IMG/VR virus record: IMGVR_UViG_3300001847_000050
Location: 1 to 38,404 of that record
Direction: 5' to 3' (one strand)
Source: a virus
Length of the DNA stretch: 38,404 nt
Below are positions 31,970 to 38,404 of the stretch, in pieces; the first letter of the stretch is position 1, and every line of letters begins with the position of its first letter. The position numbers were made by a program, and so were the translations under genes. The notes under the pieces are model-generated. The model had not been told where the DNA came from and searched no databases. It worked only from the letters and a program-made list of their open reading frames with translations.

Positions 31970-32719
31970 TTATCCTACGAAGAAGTCGATTGGCTTCTCG
32001 TATTTTGCTTCCATCTCATCCTCAAGCTTCAGAACGTCTGCAGTAGCATCCTCGAAGATCTTCTGTCCGTTCATCGTCACGCCACCCGGAAGCTGAATAC
32101 CCTCAAACTTGCTGAGGTTTGCTCCCCATTGGCGCTTGATCAGAGCAGTGGCATACTTTTTCAGAAAGATGTCGTTGTAAATTTCAGTGTAGTCTTCTGG
32201 CTCGATTGTGGTGTACGCATCTACCATGATGTAGTCACCCTCGATGATCGTGCGTGTCCAGTCCACATCGATGTACAGACGGTTCATATGGCGGTTGAAT
32301 CGGACTGGAGGAACGCCGTTCAGCTGCATATCGAGCATCTCCAGGAACTGGCGTGTCATCTCGTAATTGACCAGCGCACCGGCATACTGCAGGTCATACA
32401 CATCATTCAGGTGCATTTGATAGCGTGCAGACCACATACCCGAGGATGACGATGAGTTGTTCGTCATCGGAAATATACGCGAGACAAACAGGTAACGCTC
32501 GGGCAGATCGATGTACTTGTTCGTCACATCATCTGCAGTGATCAGATGCTTCGTGTAGGTACGAATGACTGCATCGGAGTGGTACTCCTGATAAAACTGA
32601 ATGGCCTCATCGATGCGGTCCTGGATCTGGTCATCATCAACGTTGATCTCGATGACTGGTGCACCCAATGAGCGCAGGCAGTAATCGATGAGTTCTTGTC
32701 TAGAGGATGGTCTCGCCAT
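31970..32719 (-). CDS. 13: Neck protein (gp13-like)
   Basis: Neck/head-completion protein, partner of gp14. 249 residues (T4 309). Landmarks: SRQELIDYCLRSLGAPVIEI (6-25), DDQIQDRIDEAIQFYQEYHS (29-48), YIDLPERYLFVSRIFPM, FNRHMNRLYIDVDW, and YNDIFLKKYATALIKRQWGA then LPGGVTMNGQKIFEDA. It has both a GAGG sequence and a consensus late promoter right before it (TATAAATA then GAGGATAT then ATG). It heads the neck-to-terminase block. Confidence 0.95.
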   Translation of the reverse strand: MARPSSRQELIDYCLRSLGAPVIEINVDDDQIQDRIDEAIQFYQEYHSDAVIRTYTKHLITADDVTNKYIDLPERYLFVSRIFPMTNNSSSSSGMWSARYQMHLNDVYDLQYAGALVNYEMTRQFLEMLDMQLNGVPPVRFNRHMNRLYIDVDWTRTIIEGDYIMVDAYTTIEPEDYTEIYNDIFLKKYATALIKRQWGANLSKFEGIQLPGGVTMNGQKIFEDATADVLKLEDEMEAKYEKPIDFFVG

Positions 32720-32727
32720 ATATCCTC

Positions 32728-32735
32728 TATTTATA
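32728..32735 (-). promoter_or_regulatory. Consensus late promoter TATAAATA, 8 nt before gene 13
   Basis: A perfect T4-type late box. Only GAGGATAT separates it from the ATG, so mRNA started here would lack that GAGG, while read-through mRNA would keep it. Confidence 0.75.
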
Positions 32736-32746
32736 TGGCAATTACT

Positions 32747-32974
32747 TTACCATTTTCCTGCGGGACATTTGGCCAAATTTACCTTTGTTTTATACTTCAT
32801 GAAGCATCCGCACATTTTACAGCGATTGCTTTCGAGCAAAAACTGATCGCACGACTGACAGATGGAGAATCTAGATGTAGCAATTTCTTCAGAAACAAAA
32901 ATACGCTCTCCGCTGATTACACCAGCTGCAGTATTGCGTATTTGCTCAGAAAAATTCTGTACTTCTTTCAGCAT
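32747..32974 (-). CDS. Small zinc-ribbon-like Cys protein
   Basis: 75 residues from the ATG at 32974, which shares a base with the TAA of the gene before (TAATG); an 8-codon longer frame is rejected for that reason. Six cysteines: SICQSC (39, 42), RCKMCGC (52, 55, 57) and KCPAGKW (70). The ending CP-x-GKW after CGC is a pattern that I recall from small conserved phage and bacterial proteins (DUF6171-like). Probably binds zinc; function unknown. It lies in the fibre region just before gene 13. Confidence 0.75.
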   Translation of the reverse strand: MLKEVQNFSEQIRNTAAGVISGERIFVSEEIATSRFSICQSCDQFLLESNRCKMCGCFMKYKTKVNLAKCPAGKW

Positions 32975-33354
32975 TATTTGGTAGAAAACAATTTCCACCT
33001 AATATTTGCCTCATCCCAAATATACTTTTTACCATCTGTTGGATATGAAACCGGAGGTTTCCAGTATCCTCCCGCATCATCAAGAATCCAGCTAGGATAT
33101 CGTGTGGGTTTAGACTCAATAAAGGCATCAGAAACTGGATCATACACATATCCGATTCTAGCAAAATTCTTGCGTAACGGTGTTCCACCAGCAAGATGCA
33201 CACCATGACGAGTATTGTAACTGGTTTGTATCCATGTGCCTCCTAAACCAAGATCGACAGCCAAAAAATCTTGACCGCGATCCTGCTGATCATCAGGAAC
33301 TACTAAAACCCGAATGACTTTATTTTCTGAATCAATTTCTGCGAAGTGTGCCAT
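32974..33354 (-). CDS. Conserved structural-type phage protein
   Basis: 126 residues of a family common in T4-like marine phages: MAHFAEIDSENKVIRVLVVP (1-20), GGTWIQTSYNTRHG, RKNFARIGYVYDPVSDAFIE (61-80), YPSWILDD and WKPPVSYPTDGKKYIWDE. The motif GxGYxYD...FxxxKPxxYPSW is very characteristic. I know it beside tail-fibre genes and assume a small virion or fibre-associated protein. It follows the Gly-rich gene by 5 nt. Confidence 0.8.
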   Translation of the reverse strand: MAHFAEIDSENKVIRVLVVPDDQQDRGQDFLAVDLGLGGTWIQTSYNTRHGVHLAGGTPLRKNFARIGYVYDPVSDAFIESKPTRYPSWILDDAGGYWKPPVSYPTDGKKYIWDEANIRWKLFSTK

Positions 33355-33359
33355 AATAA

Positions 33360-34232
33360 TTAAGGAATAAAATATCCAGAAGATGTAAATCGATAATATC
33401 GATAACCACCGCTTGTTGTTGTAGTATAGCTACCGGAAATAGTTGTTAGTGCAGGGTAAGCAGTAGAATATTTAATAACAAATCCACCACTACCACCAGA
33501 TCCGCCGCCGCCGTACCACGCTCCGCCGCCTCCTCCACCAGAATTTGCACCACCGCCACCACCACTTCCATTAACTTCGCCACCGCCACCGCCACCAGCA
33601 CAAATAGTTGCCGCGTCAGGATATATACTTGTTCCTCCACTTCCTCCGTTACCGCCATAATTAGTGCCGTCGCAGGGCGAGTCGTTGTAAGCCTGTCCTC
33701 CGGTGCCGCTATACCCACCGCCGCCCCCGCCAATGCCCGCGCCGCAGTTACCTCCAGTTCCGCCAGAATTTCCTTGACCACTTGTTCCATTTCCACCGTC
33801 AGCTCCTTGATCGTATCCATTTGAGCCACCACCACCCCCTGAACCACCATTTCCGCCGGCGCCGTTTCCTCCTCCATCACCGCCACCGATAGCGGTGTAA
33901 GTCTGAAATGTACTGTTGTTTGAACCACCACCCCCAATAGCAAAACTATACTGTGTACCGGTTGTTATAGTCGCACTCTGCCCGGTTATAAGACCACCAG
34001 CACCTCCACCACCTACATCACCACTACCCCCACCAGCGTATAATTCGAATATGATTGATATCGTAGCACTTCTTCCATGGCCGTCATTCAATGATATCTG
34101 TCCACTTGCTTTACCAAAAAGACTGCGCACCGCAGAATCATTGAGTGCAACCTGTTGATTATAAGGCGATGCACGCCCCAATTCTTGGTTGACGTTGTTC
34201 ATCGAGATTGCGCCTGATCCTGGTAGTGACAT
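33360..34232 (-). CDS. Glycine-rich adhesin-like tail protein
   Basis: 290 residues. The first 55 (MSLPGSGAISMNNVNQELGR, SAVRSLFGKASGQISLNDGH) form an N-terminal domain found at the head of many phage fibre-tip proteins. From about residue 68 the chain is mostly glycine with Ser, Asn and Tyr (GGGGAGGLITGQ ... GGNGGSGG), like the polyglycine sandwich of receptor-binding adhesins such as gp38 of T-even phages. The end GGFVIKYSTAYPALTTISGS is the usual closing strand of such domains. Probable receptor-binding tip; the receptor is unknown. A consensus late box lies 25 nt before the ATG. Confidence 0.78.
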   Translation of the reverse strand: MSLPGSGAISMNNVNQELGRASPYNQQVALNDSAVRSLFGKASGQISLNDGHGRSATISIIFELYAGGGSGDVGGGGAGGLITGQSATITTGTQYSFAIGGGGSNNSTFQTYTAIGGGDGGGNGAGGNGGSGGGGGSNGYDQGADGGNGTSGQGNSGGTGGNCGAGIGGGGGGYSGTGGQAYNDSPCDGTNYGGNGGSGGTSIYPDAATICAGGGGGGEVNGSGGGGGANSGGGGGGAWYGGGGSGGSGGFVIKYSTAYPALTTISGSYTTTTSGGYRYYRFTSSGYFIP

Positions 34233-34257
34233 AGTGGTATGCTATATTATGTGTCTC

Positions 34258-34265
34258 TATTTATA
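34258..34265 (-). promoter_or_regulatory. Consensus late promoter TATAAATA upstream of the Gly-rich gene
   Basis: A perfect late box 25 nt before the ATG at 34232 and just downstream of a terminator, so a new late unit starts here. Confidence 0.75.
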
Positions 34266-34302
34266 TCAAAACTAAATGAGCCCATTCTGGGCGAATGGAC
34301 TC
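34266..34302 (-). terminator. Terminator after the Pro-tailed small gene
   Basis: A 10-bp stem GAGTCCATTC/GAATGGGCTC with one G-T pair and a 5-nt loop is followed by ATTTAGTTTTG on the minus strand. Confidence 0.75.
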
Positions 34303-34322
34303 ACAGAATTAGCTAAACTACC

Positions 34323-34721
34323 TCAGGCCGGAGGAGCAGCAGGAGGAGGTGTAGGAGTGGTCTCAGCAGCAGGAGGATTCCATGGGAACTTGCCATCTTC
34401 GACTGTCTCGTGAGCATTGATCTTCTCGTCGATCTGACGCTGAATCTGCTCATTGACGTGCTTCTCGTAGTCGCCCACCACGACTTCCTGAATCCAGCCC
34501 AAAATGACCGCTTCGGTCAGCTGATCCCAGTGAATGAAGTTGTTTGGATCGACCTGTGCAGGATCGAATGGAGTTGCGCCGGAGAATTCGCCGGTATTGC
34601 TGTTAGCATCTGTGCCGATTTTCTTCCAGTATGTCTGAAAGACCACGCCGTTCAGATTGCCGATGTTGCGCTTCTTCAGCGAGGTGAGTTTCCAGGTGTA
34701 GGTGATGTTGTTTGTTGACAT
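34323..34721 (-). CDS. Conserved small structural-type protein with Pro-rich tail
   Basis: 132 residues. The body, ITYTWKLTSLKKRNIGNLNG (6-25), VVFQTYWKKIGTD, FSGATPFDPAQVDPNNFIHW (45-64), LTEAVILGWIQEVVVGDYEK and HVNEQIQRQIDEKIN, follows a family frequent near fibre genes of T4-like marine phages (V-x-x-T-x-W-x-K...GATPF...DVIxWI). The tail TTPTPPPAAPPA is low complexity. Probably a virion or fibre-assembly protein. Starts 8 nt after the fibre stop and is closed by a terminator. Confidence 0.75.
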   Translation of the reverse strand: MSTNNITYTWKLTSLKKRNIGNLNGVVFQTYWKKIGTDANSNTGEFSGATPFDPAQVDPNNFIHWDQLTEAVILGWIQEVVVGDYEKHVNEQIQRQIDEKINAHETVEDGKFPWNPPAAETTPTPPPAAPPA

Positions 34722-34729
34722 AATATGCC

Positions 34730-37700
34730 TTATTTATTGGACTTAAGCTGAGCAAGTTCGTTTCTCAGCGATTCGATTTGGGTTTGTTGTTCCTTGATTG
34801 CCTCGATGAGAAGAGGAATAAGCTTTTCGTAGCGGACAGTGAGATACTCATCAGAAATAGGAGCAGGCGCGATGATTTCTGGCAGAATTGCCTGAACCTC
34901 CTGAGCAGATACACCGACCTCGCGTTTCTTCTGATAGCCCAGAGCCACAGCGGTCTCGTTGGCCTCGAAGTAGAATCCAGAGAGTGCCTTGACCTTCTCG
35001 ATTGGATTCTCGATAGGACCAAGCTTAGTCTTCAGGCGTTCATCTGAGTAGTACGCGGTGATGTTGTTGGTTGCACGGATTTCACCAGATGTTCCAGATG
35101 CAGCAGTGCCTATTCCGAGTGATGCGAATGTAGCATATCCAGCATTACTGATAGAAGCAATGTTTCCAGAACCATTGACGTTGCGGAAAATCCAACCACG
35201 ATTGGATGTAACGTCCATCGTGAAATATGTCGCCCAATCAGCACTCACATTTCCGTGAGTACCATAATACGATGTTTGTGCAAACATCACTCCATAATAT
35301 GGCTGGGTATTGGAACCGTTAGCATTGCTCCATGATGGGTACAAAGCTAGTCCATATCCAGTGCTATTGCCAGATCCATTAATTAGTGCGCTGGACTTCA
35401 GGTTCATCGACAAGCCACTAGATATAGTATTTCCAGCAGGATCAAGCCAATAATTCGTATCGTCCTGATCGTAGAACACCGAGGAACGCATTGAAGTCGC
35501 GGCCGACAGATTTCCGCTCATATCCAACGTCATTCGCGTGCCGCCTTTGTACCAAAAGAACGTGCCCGCCGACGCCCCCGTTCCGCTTGCCGTGCCTGCA
35601 ACACCTACGCTCCATGTAGCCCCTGCATCTGTGTTTATGATGTTAAAGTTGGTGCCGTTTGTCGAACCAGTGATTAGATTTAAGTCCCCGCCGACAAACA
35701 GCTTTTTCGCGATGCCGACACCGCCTGAGAAAACCACGGAACCCGCCGTCGAGCTAGACGCGTCCAACGTTCCCTCAAAAGAAGTCACAAATGCCTGCTG
35801 TATGTTGCTGGATATGTTTAGGCCAAACCCGTATGGGTTTTTGATACCCACGACTCCACTCGAAGATAAGGTAAAATAGCCAGACCCGGCTGGGCCCACA
35901 ATGGTACCCTGGCCATCCACATAGAACACGCGATTGCCGCCAACAACAAAAGCCACATAATTGTGCGTATTCGGGATGTAGAGGCCTACAGTGCTATCAT
36001 TCGTCAGCGCAAGAGAAAGTGCCGAAGTTGTGCCTTCGCGGAGACTAAGCAAACCACCCACGTTGACGCCGCCAACGGTTACTGAACCAGCCATAATTGT
36101 ATTTGCTGATCCCCAACCAACATCTTCACCAATTCTAAATGTATTATTGTAATAACTTATTTGTCCTATACAGCATCCTTGATGCAAGAATCCAATTGAA
36201 CTCTTGTCATTGGAATGAAGCATCAAGTTATTTCCAGTTCCGCCGTATCCTGTTCTAGAAGAAGTATCATCGCCAAGCACAAGATCTGCATACGAATAAC
36301 TGGTGGTTGTCTTGGTACTGTTCTTGTTTAGTTTTGTAGTTCCACCAATTGAATGTAATCTTACATCTGGAGCAGTTGTACCAATACCGACATTTCCGGT
36401 TCTTTGTATTGCAATTGCATCTATTACTTCATTACCTACCGAACTTCCGGTGGTAAATCCAAGCCCCATATAATTTGTAGATGCAATCTTAAATCGTATG
36501 CTCGGCGCGCCATAACTTGTACCTTGACCGATCAATAGCTGCACATCTGAGTTATCACCTGCCGATATTTGCAGCTTACTTAAAGGAGTAGTGGTTCCAA
36601 TACCAACATTTCCATTTACAGTAAGGCCGTTGAAGTTAGTTGTGCCAGCTGGATCAGCATAGTATCCAGTATTATCATAGTCGTAGAAGATCGGCGATCT
36701 TACTGAACTGACATGGTGAAATTGATCCGGTGAAATTTGAGCATATCTGGTCCATGAATTGTCGTTCCACGGACTACCATGATACCATTGAATATAGCCC
36801 GAGCCGTCATTATGAATCAGCCATTTTGTATTGGAGGTTGAATTACGAAGACACATCGACGGATAATTTCCTGCGATGGTAAATGCTTCCGCGCCAAAAT
36901 CGCCGCCTCCCCAACCATAGTTAAGTCTGAGATAATTTAGATGAGAACTGCTGTTTGGATCTAGATAATAATTTGTATCGTTACTATCATATATGAATGG
37001 CAAATATGCTGTTCCACCACTTGAAAAATACTTGTTATTGATCCATCTGTCTTCGGTCAATGCGATGGAACCGCCAATATAAGTCGGATAAGCTATCCAA
37101 GATGTGCCGTTTGGATCAACATAATATCCAGTGTCATTTCTGTCATATATGATAGTTGGACGAATGCTGGCATTGGTATACACAGTTGTGTCATTTTCAA
37201 TCCACATGCAAGTAGTTCCTGCTCCATAAATTCCATAATGAGGATTTGAAATGTTTGCAGCATATCCAATAGAAAACCTATAAGCATTTGTACCCGCACA
37301 ACCCATTACCCAGTGTTTGAAATTACCACTACTTGCATTGGCGGTATCATATGCAGCAAATCTTAATGTTGGTCCGTGATTGTAATTCTCGATATTTGAA
37401 GAAACCAAATCAATGTGCGGATATTGACCACGAACAACTATGCCTGGTCTATAGGTTGGATATCCACCGTCAAACAATGTCGCGTCATAACTTTGTTCTC
37501 CAATCAATGTTCTCCAAGCCATTCTTGGTTCATAAAGGTATGATACGTTGTTTGGATCTACATAATATCCAGTATTGTCCGAATCATAAAATACAGATGC
37601 ATAAAGATTTCCGCTGATGTTGGATCCATACATCGGAATCGTATTTCCCTTGAATACCAACGAGGTATTTGAGCGGCGTGCATCTAAAACTGTAGTCCAG

Positions 37701-38404
37701 GTGATACCAGTTCCTACTGTTCCTGCAGCAGCAGCAAATACTCTAATGCCATCGTATGCTTCCCACAACGATACGACATCGGTGATAGCATAATTATGCA
37801 AACTGCTCGTGCCGGTATAAGAAATACCATATCCGATTTGTCCATAATTTCCACCAGAGAAGCCAATTGCCATTGAGCGCGGATGACCATTTGTAGCGCC
37901 CATAACATTTCCCCAGGTAACTGTATTAAAATTACCTGCTGCAGATGAATTCAATACTCCGGAAAGATTCAATCCATTCAGATTGGATGTTCCACTTGGA
38001 GTAACATAATAACTTGTATTATTATAGTCGTAGAAAGTCGGCGCGCGCATTGAGCCATATGCAAACATATTGGCCGAGCCATCAACATATGCTTTTTGTC
38101 CTCCAGCAACCCAAAAGTTGACCGTCGATTCTGAACCCACGGTAATGTCACCGGCAGAGTAAATACCAACCTTGCCCCAGGCCGCACCCAAACGTAAAGT
38201 TGCACCAGTACTTTCTGGATTTCCCACATACACTCCACTAGATCCACTGTAAAAAGTACCAGCTCCAGCAACAAAATTAAAAGATGAAGCAGGATCTAAA
38301 TAATATGTTGTGCTATCAGAATCATAGAATATCGGAGCACGAACCGATCCTGATGCATACGCGATATTATTGACATGAAGATTATAGCTTGGACTTGTTG
38401 TTCC
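34730..38404 (-). CDS. Large tail fibre with S74 self-cleaving chaperone (N-terminus outside window)
   Basis: At least 1224 residues; the frame is open to the right edge and the start is not seen. The chain carries seven YDxxDTxYYxDP-type repeats, stretches of NVGIGTTTPLSKL and NVGIGTTAPDVRLH (shaft-type repeats), and SSTAGSVVFSGGVGIAKKLF, all common in phage fibres. The last 105 residues form the intramolecular chaperone (peptidase S74): SDERLKTKLGPI with the Ser-Lys dyad, VGVSAQEVQAILPEII and a terminal coiled coil IKEQQTQIESLRNELAQLK. It should trimerise the fibre, then cut itself off. Domain composition shifts inside the gene (see findings). Confidence 0.92.
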   Translation of the reverse strand, partial: GTTSPSYNLHVNNIAYASGSVRAPIFYDSDSTTYYLDPASSFNFVAGAGTFYSGSSGVYVGNPESTGATLRLGAAWGKVGIYSAGDITVGSESTVNFWVAGGQKAYVDGSANMFAYGSMRAPTFYDYNNTSYYVTPSGTSNLNGLNLSGVLNSSAAGNFNTVTWGNVMGATNGHPRSMAIGFSGGNYGQIGYGISYTGTSSLHNYAITDVVSLWEAYDGIRVFAAAAGTVGTGITWTTVLDARRSNTSLVFKGNTIPMYGSNISGNLYASVFYDSDNTGYYVDPNNVSYLYEPRMAWRTLIGEQSYDATLFDGGYPTYRPGIVVRGQYPHIDLVSSNIENYNHGPTLRFAAYDTANASSGNFKHWVMGCAGTNAYRFSIGYAANISNPHYGIYGAGTTCMWIENDTTVYTNASIRPTIIYDRNDTGYYVDPNGTSWIAYPTYIGGSIALTEDRWINNKYFSSGGTAYLPFIYDSNDTNYYLDPNSSSHLNYLRLNYGWGGGDFGAEAFTIAGNYPSMCLRNSTSNTKWLIHNDGSGYIQWYHGSPWNDNSWTRYAQISPDQFHHVSSVRSPIFYDYDNTGYYADPAGTTNFNGLTVNGNVGIGTTTPLSKLQISAGDNSDVQLLIGQGTSYGAPSIRFKIASTNYMGLGFTTGSSVGNEVIDAIAIQRTGNVGIGTTAPDVRLHSIGGTTKLNKNSTKTTTSYSYADLVLGDDTSSRTGYGGTGNNLMLHSNDKSSIGFLHQGCCIGQISYYNNTFRIGEDVGWGSANTIMAGSVTVGGVNVGGLLSLREGTTSALSLALTNDSTVGLYIPNTHNYVAFVVGGNRVFYVDGQGTIVGPAGSGYFTLSSSGVVGIKNPYGFGLNISSNIQQAFVTSFEGTLDASSSTAGSVVFSGGVGIAKKLFVGGDLNLITGSTNGTNFNIINTDAGATWSVGVAGTASGTGASAGTFFWYKGGTRMTLDMSGNLSAATSMRSSVFYDQDDTNYWLDPAGNTISSGLSMNLKSSALINGSGNSTGYGLALYPSWSNANGSNTQPYYGVMFAQTSYYGTHGNVSADWATYFTMDVTSNRGWIFRNVNGSGNIASISNAGYATFASLGIGTAASGTSGEIRATNNITAYYSDERLKTKLGPIENPIEKVKALSGFYFEANETAVALGYQKKREVGVSAQEVQAILPEIIAPAPISDEYLTVRYEKLIPLLIEAIKEQQTQIESLRNELAQLKSNK
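34731..34738 (-). promoter_or_regulatory. Possible late-type box AATAAATA at the fibre gene end
   Basis: The box overlaps the fibre's last codons (Asn-Lys-stop) and lies 9 nt before the ATG of the next gene. It could be coincidence of codon use. Confidence 0.3.
34733..35047 (-). other. S74 intramolecular chaperone domain; predicted cut before Ser at 35047-35045
   Basis: 105 residues starting at SDERLK. In endosialidase-type chaperones Ser and Lys of SDxRLK form the self-cleavage dyad, with the cut just before the Ser. Both residues are present with the right spacing of five. Confidence 0.85.
35437..38336 (-). repeat. Seven YDxxDTxYYxDP repeats in the tail fibre
   Basis: Approximate copies at 38336-38285, 38037-37990, 37596-37552, 37152-37107, 37001-36955, 36694-36649 and 35480-35437. 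Examples: FYDSDNTGYYVDPN, IYDRNDTGYYVDPN, IYDSNDTNYYLDPN, FYDYDNTGYYADPA, FYDQDDTNYWLDPA. Each precedes a new fibre segment. The nucleotide sequences differ, so the repeats are old. Confidence 0.85.

Overview
The window is a continuous stretch of a T4-like myovirus (tailed phage) genome. All genes that I can support lie on the minus strand, so transcription runs from high to low coordinates. The core proteins resemble those of the cyanophage-like / marine branch of T4 relatives more than T4 itself: a short gp62, an Hsp20 gene beside the polymerase, CobS, fibres with YDxxDTxYYxDP repeats, and small proteins typical of that group. The host cannot be named from this window. No photosynthesis gene, tRNA, CRISPR array, insertion sequence or integrase is visible. 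No gap without a gene exceeds about 180 bases.

Layout in transcription order (right to left). 38404-32747 is a distal-tail and accessory block: a large partial fibre with an S74 self-cleaving chaperone, a small Pro-tailed protein, a Gly-rich adhesin-like protein, and two small conserved proteins. 32719-31004 holds neck genes 13 and 14. 30998-28576 is an inserted cassette (Ig-like small protein, collagen-like fibre, LamG-like lectin) that splits 14 from 15. 28560-16978 is the morphogenesis block in T4 order: 15, 16, 17, 18, 19, 20, a prohead-core-like gene, two His-rich paralogues, 21, 22, 23. 16901-13072 holds a second tail-tube-fold protein, uvsY, a possible start-less zinc-motif frame, uvsW, an LSm-sized unknown and the late sigma factor 55. 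13094-10304 holds 47 and 46. 10223-6650 holds a CobT-like/CobS-like pair. 6523-5311 holds two small DNA-binding proteins and a dATP/dGTP diphosphohydrolase-like protein. 5324-1 is the replisome cluster: clamp 45, two small genes, clamp loader 44 and 62 with small genes between them, regA, hsp20 and the start of DNA polymerase 43.

The parts fit one T4-type programme. The clamp, clamp loader and polymerase replicate the DNA. gp46/47, UvsY and UvsW support recombination-dependent replication. RegA controls translation of early mRNAs. gp55, together with the clamp, directs late transcription from TATAAATA-type boxes, several of which lie directly in front of structural genes. Several strong hairpin terminators divide the minus-strand transcript.

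Points most worth following up: a CPHC...RWHGDNC frame between uvsY and uvsW that has no start codon and is in frame with uvsY; a tandem pair of His-rich proteins at the prohead-core locus; a prohead-core protein fused to a DUF6321-like tail; late promoters 6-9 nt from start codons; a structured hsp20 leader; and a CobS/CobT-like pair next to recombination genes.
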